From: Bacillus sp. M6-12
Lineage (GTDB): Bacteria; Bacillota; Bacilli; Bacillales; DSM-1321
Direction: 5' to 3'
Assembly: GCF_002860285.1 (NCBI RefSeq)
Contig: NZ_PGVF01000001.1
Span: 558,001 to 622,000 of the forward strand
DNA length: 64,000 nt
Shown one piece after another: positions 39,984-47,508 of the stretch; the first letter of the stretch is position 1; every line of letters begins with the position of its first letter. The translations under genes were made by a program, and so were the position numbers. The notes below the pieces were generated by a model, which searched no databases, was not told the origin of the DNA, and worked only from the letters and a program-made list of their open reading frames with translations.

Positions 39984-40907
39984 TTAATTCACATAATTTC
40001 TCATTTGAGTTTGTGCTTGGTTCACTTTATTAATATAAGAGTAGGCTTTACCAGAGTTTTGATAACCACCGATACCTTTGTTGTAACTACTTAACACAAC
40101 CTCTCTTAATTCTTGTCCAGATAATCCTTTGGCTTTAAATGTTTTATATAAATCAGAGAGCATATATGTTCCCCAATCAATATTTACATAAGGGTCAAAT
40201 GGTTTATTTGCTGTACCTAATTTTTGTGATAACATTTGATGGTTTACTCCATTAATTTGAAATAGACCATAACTACTGCTACTTTTTGCATTTGGATTAA
40301 ATCCACTTTCTACTTTCATAACCGCTAATGTTTCAGCTAAGTCTAATCCTCTTTCTTTCGCTTTCTTATATAAATAAGATTGGATATCTTTAGATAAAGG
40401 GATATTTCCGTTATAAAAGCCTTGTCTTGCTTTTTCTTCTGCTTCACGTTTAGCTTTTGCTTCAGCTTCCGCTTTTGCCTTGGCTTCTGCTTCTGCTTCT
40501 GCTCTTGCCTTTGCCTCTGCTTCCGCTTTTGCCTTAGCTTCTGCCTCTGCCTTTGCCTTTGCTTTCGCTTCCGCTTCGGCTTTTGCTTTTGCTTCCGCTT
40601 CTTCTTTTAATCGTTTTTCTTCTAATTTTTGTTGTGCCACAATTTCTGCTTTTGCTTCAAGAAGTAAGCCTTCCTTCTTTTCATTATCTAATGAAACATC
40701 AAAATAATTGTAACTTGGCTCAACCGTTGTAATCACTTCTTCTTTCTTTTCCACTCCTGCATCAAACCCTTGTGTCACCATCGTTCCACCTACTACGGTT
40801 GACGCTATCATAAAACTCATTACAAATTTTTTAGAATAAAATGGTTTCTTTACCCATGACGTTGTGTTTTTTAACATTTTCTCAATAAATTCTTTACGAT
40901 TATTCAT
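39984..40907 (-). CDS. membrane-anchored lytic transglycosylase (SLT domain)
   Basis: A 307-residue cell-wall enzyme. Cytoplasmic start, one hydrophobic segment near residues 28-45 (signal/anchor), a ~60-residue Ala/Glu/Lys repeat that forms a rigid helix, and a C-terminal SLT domain with catalytic Glu in VMKVESGFNP, the SSSSYGLFQIN motif and SSYNKGIGGY. It would cleave peptidoglycan outside the membrane, as in conjugation machines or phage entry. ATG 40907 after AAAGGAGGAGCGA; the longer upstream reading is rejected. The helix may act as a stalk reaching through the wall. Confidence 0.9.
   Translation of the reverse strand: MNNRKEFIEKMLKNTTSWVKKPFYSKKFVMSFMIASTVVGGTMVTQGFDAGVEKKEEVITTVEPSYNYFDVSLDNEKKEGLLLEAKAEIVAQQKLEEKRLKEEAEAKAKAEAEAKAKAKAEAEAKAKAEAEAKARAEAEAEAKAKAEAEAKAKREAEEKARQGFYNGNIPLSKDIQSYLYKKAKERGLDLAETLAVMKVESGFNPNAKSSSSYGLFQINGVNHQMLSQKLGTANKPFDPYVNIDWGTYMLSDLYKTFKAKGLSGQELREVVLSSYNKGIGGYQNSGKAYSYINKVNQAQTQMRNYVN
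40425..40610. repeat. imperfect hexamer repeat encoding Ala-Glu/Ala-Lys helix
   Basis: Degenerate GCTTCT/GCTTTT/GCCTCT hexamers inside the transglycosylase gene, encoding alternating KA/EA pairs. Such tracts change length easily by slippage in steps of two codons. Confidence 0.8.
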
Positions 40908-41007
40908 TCGCTCCTCCTTTATAAGTTCATTTTTCCTATAAGCCAAAAAACTTTTTTCATTATATGCAAACGTAGTAGTAAATATAAAAAAGTAACTGTT
41001 TAACCAA

Positions 41008-41085
41008 AAACAATAAAAGCCTTGAGTCTCCTCAAGGCTTGAAATAACAAGTATATGATAAATGGTTATACGTATTAAAGTTAAT
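41008..41085 (-). ncRNA. candidate small RNA or transcription attenuator upstream of the transglycosylase gene
   Basis: A perfect 10-bp stem AAGCCTTGAG/CTCAAGGCTT (41019-41040) followed by TTTTATTGTTTTT on the minus strand looks like a terminator, but no gene lies just before it. TTGAGC (41115-41120), 17 bp, TATACA (41092-41097) could start a ~78-nt RNA. It could also attenuate the transglycosylase transcript. Confidence 0.35.
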
Positions 41086-41160
41086 AAAAAATGTATAAGT
41101 ACGCATATGATTAAGCTCAAAAAGGAATTGGTTTATAGACGTTGTTACTTTGTCTATAAA

Positions 41161-41187
41161 GTGTAGCATTAATGGATAATGCCACAT
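41161..41187 (-). terminator. weak intrinsic terminator
   Basis: GTGGCATTA/TAATGCTACAC stem with one bulge after the 65-residue gene; T run is poor. Confidence 0.4.
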
Positions 41188-41205
41188 TATTTGGTTGTCA
41201 GTATT

Positions 41206-41403
41206 CTATAATCCTAATACCCTGATTTGAAGCTGATGTTTTTTACCTTTTATGACTTCCAGTTCATTTCCTGAACTTTTCTTTTTATTTATACAAATCT
41301 CTACCATGTAGTCGTCTTTTACAATATCAACTATTCGACCTGGATATACTTCTTTTGTTTCATACGTAAACCAGACGAAATCACCTTTTCTAAATTGCTC
41401 CAA
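41206..41403 (-). CDS. small SH3/Tudor-like barrel protein (65 aa)
   Basis: TTG start after AAAAGGAGGTCTATTC. The pattern KGDFVWFTYETKEVYPGRIVDIVKDDYMVEI is that of a small SH3 or Tudor-like five-stranded barrel, followed by a basic tail. Such barrels bind proteins or nucleic acids. Single-gene unit under a family A promoter. Family name cannot be given; fold is inferred from strand spacing. Confidence 0.65.
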   Translation of the reverse strand: MEQFRKGDFVWFTYETKEVYPGRIVDIVKDDYMVEICINKKKSSGNELEVIKGKKHQLQIRVLGL

Positions 41404-41435
41404 AGAATAGACCTCCTTTTCAAAACTATGTGTCT

Positions 41436-41464
41436 ATATTACCATAGTCATAGACTATAGTCAA
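41436..41464 (-). promoter_or_regulatory. sigma-A promoter overlapping family A palindrome
   Basis: Minus strand TTGACT (41459-41464), 17 bp, TAATAT (41436-41441); element TTGACTATAGTCTA at 41451-41464. Confidence 0.8.
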
Positions 41465-41494
41465 TGAAACCAAGGTTCTACCCAACATTAGTCA

Positions 41495-41522
41495 TAAAAA
41501 AAAAGCATCTTTTATGATGCTC
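41495..41522 (-). terminator. intrinsic terminator
   Basis: GCATC/GATGC stem then TTTTTTTTTTATG on the minus strand, overlapping the end of the HAD gene. Confidence 0.8.
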
Positions 41523-42090
41523 TTTCATCTGTATCTTCATTTGCTACTTCACAAACAAACTCATAAAATTCCTTCCAAGAATGAACACGTTTCAAATCTT
41601 TTAGGAATGGATACTTTTCTGTATTGCGATTCCATTGACAATCAAAAATAACAGGATACTTACATTTAGAAGTTTCCAGATTGTGCGGAGCATCATCTAC
41701 CATGATGTCGCCTACTAATGTATCCTTTCTTTTAATTGGGATAATGTTTTCAAACGGAATGAACGGAAAATACTCTTCAAAGAACTCAATTTTATCAATA
41801 ATACCTTCTTTTGGAGAAGCGGTAGCAATAATAAAATCATGTCCATCTTCAATGATTTTCTTGATATAATATTGAGCTTCCTCCATAATCTCCAAATGTC
41901 TGAAGAAACCTGGTTCGTTAAAATATTTCAGAATGTCCGTTCCTTCTTTTTGGAAATTAACTAAATCCCAATCAATCAATTCTTCTTGCTTCAAACTTGT
42001 TTTATACTCACCGTTATATCGCTTTAGTACCTCTTGAATATTTTTCGCAACTACTTCATCTGAATCAGAAATGATTTGAAGTTTTCTCAT
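41512..42090 (-). CDS. HAD family phosphatase, 5'(3')-deoxyribonucleotidase-like
   Basis: A 192-residue HAD hydrolase. Motif I is ISDSDEVV (nucleophile Asp followed two residues later by the general acid Asp), motif II Thr/Ser in IIATASPKEG, motif III Lys in the region before, and motif IV MVDDAPHNL. The last and the overall length match NT5C-type 5'(3')-deoxyribonucleotidases that trim dNMP pools. Start at 42090 (MRKLQIISD) after AAAGGAGGAGTTTTA. Together with thymidine kinase and the guanylate kinase-like enzyme it points to nucleotide control. Substrate unproven. Confidence 0.85.
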   Translation of the reverse strand: MRKLQIISDSDEVVAKNIQEVLKRYNGEYKTSLKQEELIDWDLVNFQKEGTDILKYFNEPGFFRHLEIMEEAQYYIKKIIEDGHDFIIATASPKEGIIDKIEFFEEYFPFIPFENIIPIKRKDTLVGDIMVDDAPHNLETSKCKYPVIFDCQWNRNTEKYPFLKDLKRVHSWKEFYEFVCEVANEDTDERAS

Positions 42091-42134
42091 TAAAACTCCT
42101 CCTTTTTTGTTTTTCATGTTGTGTAATGTAGTTT

Positions 42135-42181
42135 CACAGAGTCTATAATAGACTCTATGAAATTAATACTATTATAGTATT
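42135..42181. repeat. two adjacent perfect palindromes
   Basis: AGAGTCTATAATAGACTCT (within 42135-42159, extended to CA...TG) and AATACTATTATAGTATT (42165-42181) lie side by side between the HD-GYP stop and the HAD gene. They may be a terminator, or operator sites for the HAD gene, whose promoter is not otherwise evident. Confidence 0.6.
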
Positions 42182-42762
42182 GTCATATGTTGGTTAATCT
42201 TGTTTACATACTTTTGGTTCATAAATTGTACAAATTTTTCGCCCAATTCTGAATCAAATTGAGTACCAAATCCTTTTTTCATTTCTTCTAACGCATATTC
42301 AAAACTGTAAGAGTTCTTATAGCTTCTTGCATTGATAATCGCACTGAACACATCGCAGAGAGAAACAATTTTGGCTAAAGGATTAATTTCTTTATCTTTT
42401 AATTTGTGAGGATAACCTCTTCCATCCATTCTTTCATGATGTTGAAGGACAATTTCCAACACATCTTTTGAAAAGGAATGTTTGGTTCTTTGAAGAATTT
42501 CATATCCGAACAATGGGTGTTTCTTGATTAATTCAAATTCTTCGTCTGTTAAAAAATCGGTTTTGAACAAAATATGTTCTGGAATTTCGACTTTTCCTAT
42601 ATCGTGAATCATGCCCCCGACTTTTAAGTTATTCAAGTCCTTTAAACCAAGACCTAAATAAATACCAAATTCATAGGCTAATTTCGATACCTCTTTACTA
42701 TGAGAAGAAAGCTCTTCTTTCGCATTTACTAAAGCGTTTACGTAGTCAGCTATTTGCTCCAT
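42172..42762 (-). CDS. HD-GYP domain cyclic-di-GMP phosphodiesterase-like protein
   Basis: A 196-residue, stand-alone HD-GYP domain. Metal ligands are visible: H21 (SSHSKEV), H53-D54 (MIHDIGK), H82 (KKHPLFGYE), H108-H109 and the GYP motif (HHERMDGRGYP, 108-118). It should hydrolyse c-di-GMP (or a related cyclic dinucleotide) in the cytoplasm. No sensor domain is attached. Family A promoter. It may lower host c-di-GMP and favour motility, in line with the chemoreceptor and CheY genes. Confidence 0.93.
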   Translation of the reverse strand: MEQIADYVNALVNAKEELSSHSKEVSKLAYEFGIYLGLGLKDLNNLKVGGMIHDIGKVEIPEHILFKTDFLTDEEFELIKKHPLFGYEILQRTKHSFSKDVLEIVLQHHERMDGRGYPHKLKDKEINPLAKIVSLCDVFSAIINARSYKNSYSFEYALEEMKKGFGTQFDSELGEKFVQFMNQKYVNKINQHMTIL

Positions 42763-42791
42763 ATTGTTTGTTCACTCCTGTTGTATAGTAT

Positions 42792-42820
42792 ATTATCACA
42801 TATCCATTGATTATAGTCAA
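42792..42820 (-). promoter_or_regulatory. sigma-A promoter overlapping family A palindrome (HD-GYP)
   Basis: Minus strand TTGACT (42815-42820), 17 bp, GATAAT (42792-42797); palindrome TTGACTATAATCAA at 42807-42820. Confidence 0.8.
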
Positions 42821-42876
42821 TGAATATTATAGAATTTACCATGACTGTGATAAATAGAGTTTCTTTTCTATCACGT

Positions 42877-44331
42877 TTAAGCAAATAACCTGTCTATGAT
42901 TTGTTCTTTGTTATATCCTTCTAATTGGTACTCTAATGCTTGTTGCAAAAGAATTCCAAATTCTTTACCAGGCTTTAATCCTTTTTCAATCAAGTCTTTT
43001 CCTGTTAGCAGTGGTTGGATTTCTTTATCTGCCCCTACTTCTTTGGTTCTTTCTTCAAACCATAAAGAAATCGGTGTAAAGTCATGTTCAACCAATCCTC
43101 TACCACGATAGTCGGCTTCTGAAAACCATCTTAAATCCTGAATATTCGTATCCAGAGATAGTTTACGAATCGCTTTGTCACTTCCATTTGGATAAAGAGA
43201 TAAAAGTCTCATATGATGTTTGGTTAATTCTTTAACCCCTTCTATTAACCTCTTATCAGTTGTGATACGCTTCATAAAGACTTCTGCTACCTTTTCTCCT
43301 TCTGCTTCATGACCATGAGAGCTAATTCGACCATTTACTTCTTTCGTTGTATTCGGCTTACCCATATCATGACAAAGAGAACCAAACATGAATTTCGTAG
43401 GATTGCTTGTCTTTCCTTTTAAAGAAGATGCAATATCTAACACCATTTTCGTATGATTCCATACTGTACCTTCTGCATGGTGTACAGGGTCTTGTAGACA
43501 ATGAATCAACGCTTCTAATTCAGGAAATAGTTTTTCCACAACTAAGAGTTCCCTCATATATTCAAGAGCAATGGAAGGTTTCATGGATTTCATTAGAGCT
43601 TTTTCAACTTCTGCAAAAATACGTTCTTTTGCTAATGAGGATAAATCAATCGTTTGACAAAGTTCTTTTGTTTCTTGGTCAATTGAAAACTCAAAGCGAG
43701 AAGCAAATTGACAAGCACGAAGGACACGAAGAGGGTCTTCAACAAATGTCTTATCATCGATATGTCGAATAACTTGAGATTCAATATCGTCTCTTCCACT
43801 CCATATATCTATCAATTCACATGTTAGAACGTCTTTCATCATCGCATTCATTGTAAAATCTCTACGAATCGTAGCTTCTTTCAAACTCATAAAAGGGTCT
43901 GGAATCACAATAAAATCTTTGTGACCAAACTTTTCTTCTGCATGAATTTGAATTTCATACGTTGGATATTTCGTTTTTATTTCTTCCATGTACATAACTT
44001 CATATGTTCTTGGAAGAATAATACGCTCCTCTTTTTCTATTACTTTCCCTTGAATTTCTCTTCTTGGTAAAGCAAAATCAATGGATAATCCATGTACCAT
44101 GTAAACTCCAAAAGAAGCTCCTACTTCATCTACTTCTCCAAATTGAGAAAGAATCTGCTTCAATTGTTTCGGACTTAATCCATAAACTTCTACATCAATA
44201 TCTTTGTTTTCTTTCCCTGTAAAAAAGTCACGAACATATCCACCTACAAAGTAAATCTGTCCACCCATTTTCACTATCATTTCTGCTATCTTTTTCAACG
44301 TCTCTAATTCCTTGTTTAATTCTTTTCCCAT
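42877..44331 (-). CDS. cca: tRNA CCA nucleotidyltransferase with HD domain
   Basis: A 484-residue class II nucleotidyltransferase. The head motif FVGGYVRDFFTGKENKDIDVEVYG (catalytic DxD) and the RRDFTMNAMM and DPLRVLRACQFASRF motifs identify tRNA nucleotidyltransferases. The C-terminal part has an HD domain (HTKMVLDIA, LCHDMGKP, KHHMRLL), as in multifunctional proteobacterial Cca; the usual Bacillus enzyme has no HD domain. It would repair the CCA end of tRNAs, useful if the host cuts tRNA in defence. ATG follows GAGGAGAAAA. Confidence 0.9.
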   Translation of the reverse strand: MGKELNKELETLKKIAEMIVKMGGQIYFVGGYVRDFFTGKENKDIDVEVYGLSPKQLKQILSQFGEVDEVGASFGVYMVHGLSIDFALPRREIQGKVIEKEERIILPRTYEVMYMEEIKTKYPTYEIQIHAEEKFGHKDFIVIPDPFMSLKEATIRRDFTMNAMMKDVLTCELIDIWSGRDDIESQVIRHIDDKTFVEDPLRVLRACQFASRFEFSIDQETKELCQTIDLSSLAKERIFAEVEKALMKSMKPSIALEYMRELLVVEKLFPELEALIHCLQDPVHHAEGTVWNHTKMVLDIASSLKGKTSNPTKFMFGSLCHDMGKPNTTKEVNGRISSHGHEAEGEKVAEVFMKRITTDKRLIEGVKELTKHHMRLLSLYPNGSDKAIRKLSLDTNIQDLRWFSEADYRGRGLVEHDFTPISLWFEERTKEVGADKEIQPLLTGKDLIEKGLKPGKEFGILLQQALEYQLEGYNKEQIIDRLFA

Positions 44332-44371
44332 TTTTTCTCCTCATTTCTTTTCCTGTTTTAATTTCTATGAA

Positions 44372-44401
44372 TAAAAAAAAGGGGATAAAAAACATCCCCT
44401 T
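44372..44401 (-). terminator. intrinsic terminator
   Basis: GGGGAT/ATCCCC stem then TTTTTTTTATTC on the minus strand, after the 144-residue membrane gene. Confidence 0.85.
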
Positions 44402-44405
44402 CCTT

Positions 44406-44840
44406 TTAAAAAGCTCCTTTTACTGCCTCCCCAAAGGACAAGAATTGAACTTTTTTTGCTTTCTTTGCAATAAAACGTGTCATTTCCCATAAGACAAACG
44501 CTACTGCTAAAGTTTCTACACCAATAATGGCTGATTCAATTAACATATCCGCAAGGTCTCCATGTATTTCAGAAACAACAACTGCAATCACCAAATAAAC
44601 AGAGATAGATGCCTTGCTTGGTTTCATATACTTTCCTAAACCTTGACCTACTTTCTTCATTCCAAAGTTTATTTTTTGACCTTTTCCTGTACGTTGTCTA
44701 ACCACACCATAAATAGGAGTTGTTAAAACCATTCCAGCGACAAAATATGGAACAAAATCCATAATGACTAATGTAATACCCGAAAACAATATTCCAAGAA
44801 TATAAATTCCAATACCGTAAACTGCTAATCTTTTAATCAT
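44406..44840 (-). CDS. membrane protein (144 aa)
   Basis: About four hydrophobic helices in two pairs, separated by a basic loop (RQRTGKGQKINFGMKKVGQGLGKY), and a Lys-rich C-terminus. No family recognised. ATG after AAGGAGAGAACTTTATTT, with an AACAGGT leader element and, ~160 nt further upstream, a family B promoter; it is the only gene in the window with both signals clearly combined. Function unknown. Confidence 0.72.
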   Translation of the reverse strand: MIKRLAVYGIGIYILGILFSGITLVIMDFVPYFVAGMVLTTPIYGVVRQRTGKGQKINFGMKKVGQGLGKYMKPSKASISVYLVIAVVVSEIHGDLADMLIESAIIGVETLAVAFVLWEMTRFIAKKAKKVQFLSFGEAVKGAF

Positions 44841-44858
44841 AAATAAAGTTCTCTCCTT

Positions 44859-44890
44859 TTTAAATAAAAAATATAAACCTGTTAAATAAA
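44859..44890 (-). promoter_or_regulatory. AACAGGT leader element
   Basis: Minus strand TTTAACAGGTTTATATTTTTT followed by the AAAAAGGAGAG ribosome site. Confidence 0.5.
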
Positions 44891-44995
44891 ATATACCCTT
44901 TGCCTATTTCCTACCCTTTACTAATTGAACACAACGATTCCCCTTTCTTATACATTTGCTTTTATTATATGGTTTTTATTGTTTTTCTATAATTT

Positions 44996-45037
44996 ATGGT
45001 ATCATAGTTTTTTATTTATGTAAATTATTTTTTACAA
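44996..45037 (-). promoter_or_regulatory. promoter overlapping family B palindrome
   Basis: Minus strand TTTACA (45019-45024), 17 bp, TACCAT (44996-45001); B element TTGTAAAAAATAATTTACAT at 45018-45037. The -10 is weak; a TATAAT lies further downstream. Confidence 0.7.
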
Positions 45038-45076
45038 AAAAATAAAATAGGATATGGATTCTTCCATACCCTATTT
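45036..45076 (-). terminator. intrinsic terminator of TIM-barrel gene
   Basis: AATAGGGTATGGA/TCCATATCCTATT stem then TTATTTTTTTG on the minus strand. Confidence 0.85.
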
Positions 45077-45084
45077 CAACATGT

Positions 45085-45996
45085 TTATTTTTTAAAAGAC
45101 TGAACAATACAATCTCTTGTTTTTAAGAAATTCACAGCGTTTTGGCTGTCATCTTCATTTGTTGTGATAGTAATAGGTGATGTGTATTTCAAATCATGAA
45201 TAACAAATAAAATGTTTTTCATCATTTGCACATCGATTGGCTCTGAAGATAAGAAAGGTAGTCCGTATTCATCCTTTTGAGAAGAAAAGTTCTTTCCATT
45301 TGAAAGATGTATTAATTTCAAAAATGGTGCATAACGATAGAAGAAATATTCAATCGACATAAAATCAGAGTTTGAATTATGTTCTTGATTATACCGAACT
45401 GTTCCCATAGCATTTGCAACGTCTAAAGCGATACCCAGGTGAGAATCCTTCAACTCTTTTATCCAAAACATAAAATCATCTTCATATCCATATGCGTATG
45501 GAAGATATTCATTCCCTTCTTTCTTTACCATCGGGTTGTTTTTAAGCAATAGTGTTACTCTTGGATAATTTTCTGTGACATAATTCCGTAGTTCCCATAA
45601 GTCTTTTTGGAAAAGACCTTTTTTTACTCTTGAAAAATCAGGAATGAACTCTCCTTCTTTGACCAATCCCCCTGTTGGGATAATCACATATGGATTCGAC
45701 AAGTCAGAAAATTTATCTGCCAAAATGATACTTTTCTTGATTAAATTTAAATTATCTTTTCTAATTAACGCATTCGTTTCTCCTAATATACATTCACTTC
45801 CATATGAATTGAGAATAGGTACATGTACTGCATATACAGATAAACTATATTGTCGGATTAGATGTTTTTTCTCTAAGGTGACTTTCAAATCTTTAAAATC
45901 ATCCAAAGTGGCTTGTATTTCTATAAATTTAACTCCCTTACTTTTTCGGTCTTTTAATTCCAAATCAATAAGTGAGGTTTTACTACCCATAATCAT
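45085..45996 (-). CDS. xylose isomerase-like TIM-barrel protein
   Basis: A 303-residue soluble protein with alternating beta/alpha segments. Features such as VYAVHVPIL, LLLKNNPM, LGIALDVANAMGT and LKLIHLSNGK match the metal-binding strands of the AP-endonuclease-2/xylose isomerase-like barrel. The substrate could be a sugar or damaged DNA; the family is too wide to choose. ATG after AAAGGAGGATAGAAAC. It follows TraX on the same strand with a short gap and a terminator between. Confidence 0.7.
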   Translation of the reverse strand: MIMGSKTSLIDLELKDRKSKGVKFIEIQATLDDFKDLKVTLEKKHLIRQYSLSVYAVHVPILNSYGSECILGETNALIRKDNLNLIKKSIILADKFSDLSNPYVIIPTGGLVKEGEFIPDFSRVKKGLFQKDLWELRNYVTENYPRVTLLLKNNPMVKKEGNEYLPYAYGYEDDFMFWIKELKDSHLGIALDVANAMGTVRYNQEHNSNSDFMSIEYFFYRYAPFLKLIHLSNGKNFSSQKDEYGLPFLSSEPIDVQMMKNILFVIHDLKYTSPITITTNEDDSQNAVNFLKTRDCIVQSFKK

Positions 45997-46052
45997 GTTT
46001 CTATCCTCCTTTCGGTTTTATTTATTACCATATGCAAAAAACGACTTTTCCA

Positions 46053-46099
46053 TAAAAAAAACCTGTACAATGGCACAGGATAGTTGCCTATACAGGTTA
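46053..46099 (-). terminator. intrinsic terminator after traX-like gene
   Basis: AACCTGTA/TACAGGTT outer stem with an inner GGCA loop, then TTTTTTTATGG on the minus strand. Confidence 0.75.
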
Positions 46100-46774
46100 A
46101 ACGAGAAAAATCATTTTACAAACAAATAATAGGGCTAAGTGGGCTGGATAGAACCAGTAAAAGAAATATTTACCCATTTTCACCTTGATTTTACTTGTTG
46201 GAAAATAAAGAGCCAGAAGAATACCGATTATGGAATAGACTTCAATAAAGACAGGATGAAAGTAAATATACACCAATACTGCAATTAAACCCAACAGAGC
46301 ACTTACTATTTTCTTATTTCTTGTTAGATAAAAGATAGCAGGAAGAGCAATTCCAAATAATCCATAATCCACATCAATGAAGTACGGAATCGCTACAATC
46401 GTAAAAATCCAGTAATATTCTTTTTTTGCCAACTTATCTATTAAGAATAAAGCTATGACAAGGGTAAATAATGTATTAAATCGAAATGTGTCAAAAGCCA
46501 ATGTATAAGGAACTTGAGATACAATAGCAAACAACCATAAACGCCACATATATTTTGGATAATTAGATGTATGGATATATCCTTGTGCAATTTGATACGC
46601 AAATATTGGAAATGCTAATCTACCAATGATTCTCAACACTTCTACACCAGGATAAAAAATAAAACCTACGTGGTCAATAATCATAAATAAAATCGCTAAT
46701 ATCTTAATGATTTCATTGTGTTTCGTTTTACTATCAGATAACCGATAATTTTTAAGGTCAAACTTTTTAACCAT
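46097..46774 (-). CDS. TraX family membrane protein
   Basis: A 225-residue membrane protein with about seven helices. The N-terminal pattern IKILAILFMIIDHVGFIFYPG and RIIGRLAFPIFAYQIAQGY is diagnostic for TraX/acyltransferase-3-related proteins. In F plasmid TraX N-acetylates pilin; Firmicute homologues are common but of unclear role. ATG after GGGGGAGAAAAAGGA. Close to a P-loop ATPase and a membrane-anchored protein, which together could be remnants or parts of a transfer or surface apparatus. Confidence 0.9.
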   Translation of the reverse strand: MVKKFDLKNYRLSDSKTKHNEIIKILAILFMIIDHVGFIFYPGVEVLRIIGRLAFPIFAYQIAQGYIHTSNYPKYMWRLWLFAIVSQVPYTLAFDTFRFNTLFTLVIALFLIDKLAKKEYYWIFTIVAIPYFIDVDYGLFGIALPAIFYLTRNKKIVSALLGLIAVLVYIYFHPVFIEVYSIIGILLALYFPTSKIKVKMGKYFFYWFYPAHLALLFVCKMIFLV

Positions 46775-46818
46775 TCCTTTTTCTCCCCCTTTCTTTTTAA
46801 ATATTGTTCCTTTTAAAA

Positions 46819-46857
46819 CAAGATAGAAAGTAAACCCACAAAATAGTGAGTCTACTT
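46819..46857 (-). terminator. probable terminator of P-loop ATPase gene
   Basis: AGTAGACTCAC/GTGGGTTTACT hairpin overlapping the gene end; the T run is short. Confidence 0.5.
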
Positions 46858-47508
46858 CCTAATAAAGAATGCTTCATATTTTGGAAGACTTTCTATCTTT
46901 TTAACTTGCTCTTCATTTATCCATTTATGTTTTTTCAGATGTTTAAGAGAAGTATAGTCTTGTTCTAAAAGTAAAAGGTTTTTCGTGTTATCGACTATCT
47001 TTTTGGAAGGAAGAGTCTTAGTAAAAGTCCTTATATCCTCCCCTGCCACCAGTGTATAGAGGTTGAAAACACGACCAAATTCAGATACAAAGTAAAGAAA
47101 TTCAAGTTTTCGTGTCATGAACTCACTTTGTTCATAGTTAATAGATACTTCATCCATATCGTCTTGAACCAATATCCACTCTTGATTGTCCTGAATTAAA
47201 ATGTTTTTTAGATGTTCAAAGTCAATTTGCAATGTATCTATTAAAATGAATGAGTGTGCAGAAAAAGTGGCTGAATTGATGTCTTCGTTTTTATCAATTC
47301 GATACCCTTTCCACTTTTCCACCATTGAAGAGTGTTCATCATACGAACCAAACCAGATAATTTTCTTTCCGCTTTGTAAAAAAGAGCCTACAATCTGCTT
47401 TAACAACTCGCTTTTTCCTGCACCAGACTTACCTATTAGTGCAATATGACTCATAGAGAAATCTTCATTTTCAAATACAGAAACCGTCAATTTATCCAAC
47501 TTATTCAT
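46852..47508 (-). CDS. P-loop ATPase (HerA/FtsK/VirB4-like)
   Basis: A 218-residue protein with Walker A GKSGAGKS (26-33) after a short strand, and an acidic Walker B-like WILVQDDMDEV. The segment KKIIWFGSYDEHS and the C-terminal part resemble short ATPases of the FtsK/HerA group used in DNA or protein transfer. The start overlaps the stop of the upstream 380-residue gene by 8 nt, so the two are translationally coupled. No catalytic glutamine or arginine finger can be assigned by eye, so the exact family is uncertain. Confidence 0.7.
   Translation of the reverse strand: MNKLDKLTVSVFENEDFSMSHIALIGKSGAGKSELLKQIVGSFLQSGKKIIWFGSYDEHSSMVEKWKGYRIDKNEDINSATFSAHSFILIDTLQIDFEHLKNILIQDNQEWILVQDDMDEVSINYEQSEFMTRKLEFLYFVSEFGRVFNLYTLVAGEDIRTFTKTLPSKKIVDNTKNLLLLEQDYTSLKHLKKHKWINEEQVKKIESLPKYEAFFIRK

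Noticed and set aside
40425..40610. Possible CRISPR-like repeat
   Set aside because: Units are 6 bp, degenerate, without spacers, and encode a protein helix.
40422..40707. Cys/Phe-rich and Ala/Ser-rich plus-strand ORFs opposite the transglycosylase stalk
   Set aside because: Antisense readings of the hexamer repeat, no ribosome site.
43407..43772. 121-aa plus-strand ORF inside cca
   Set aside because: Antisense of a conserved enzyme; no start signals.
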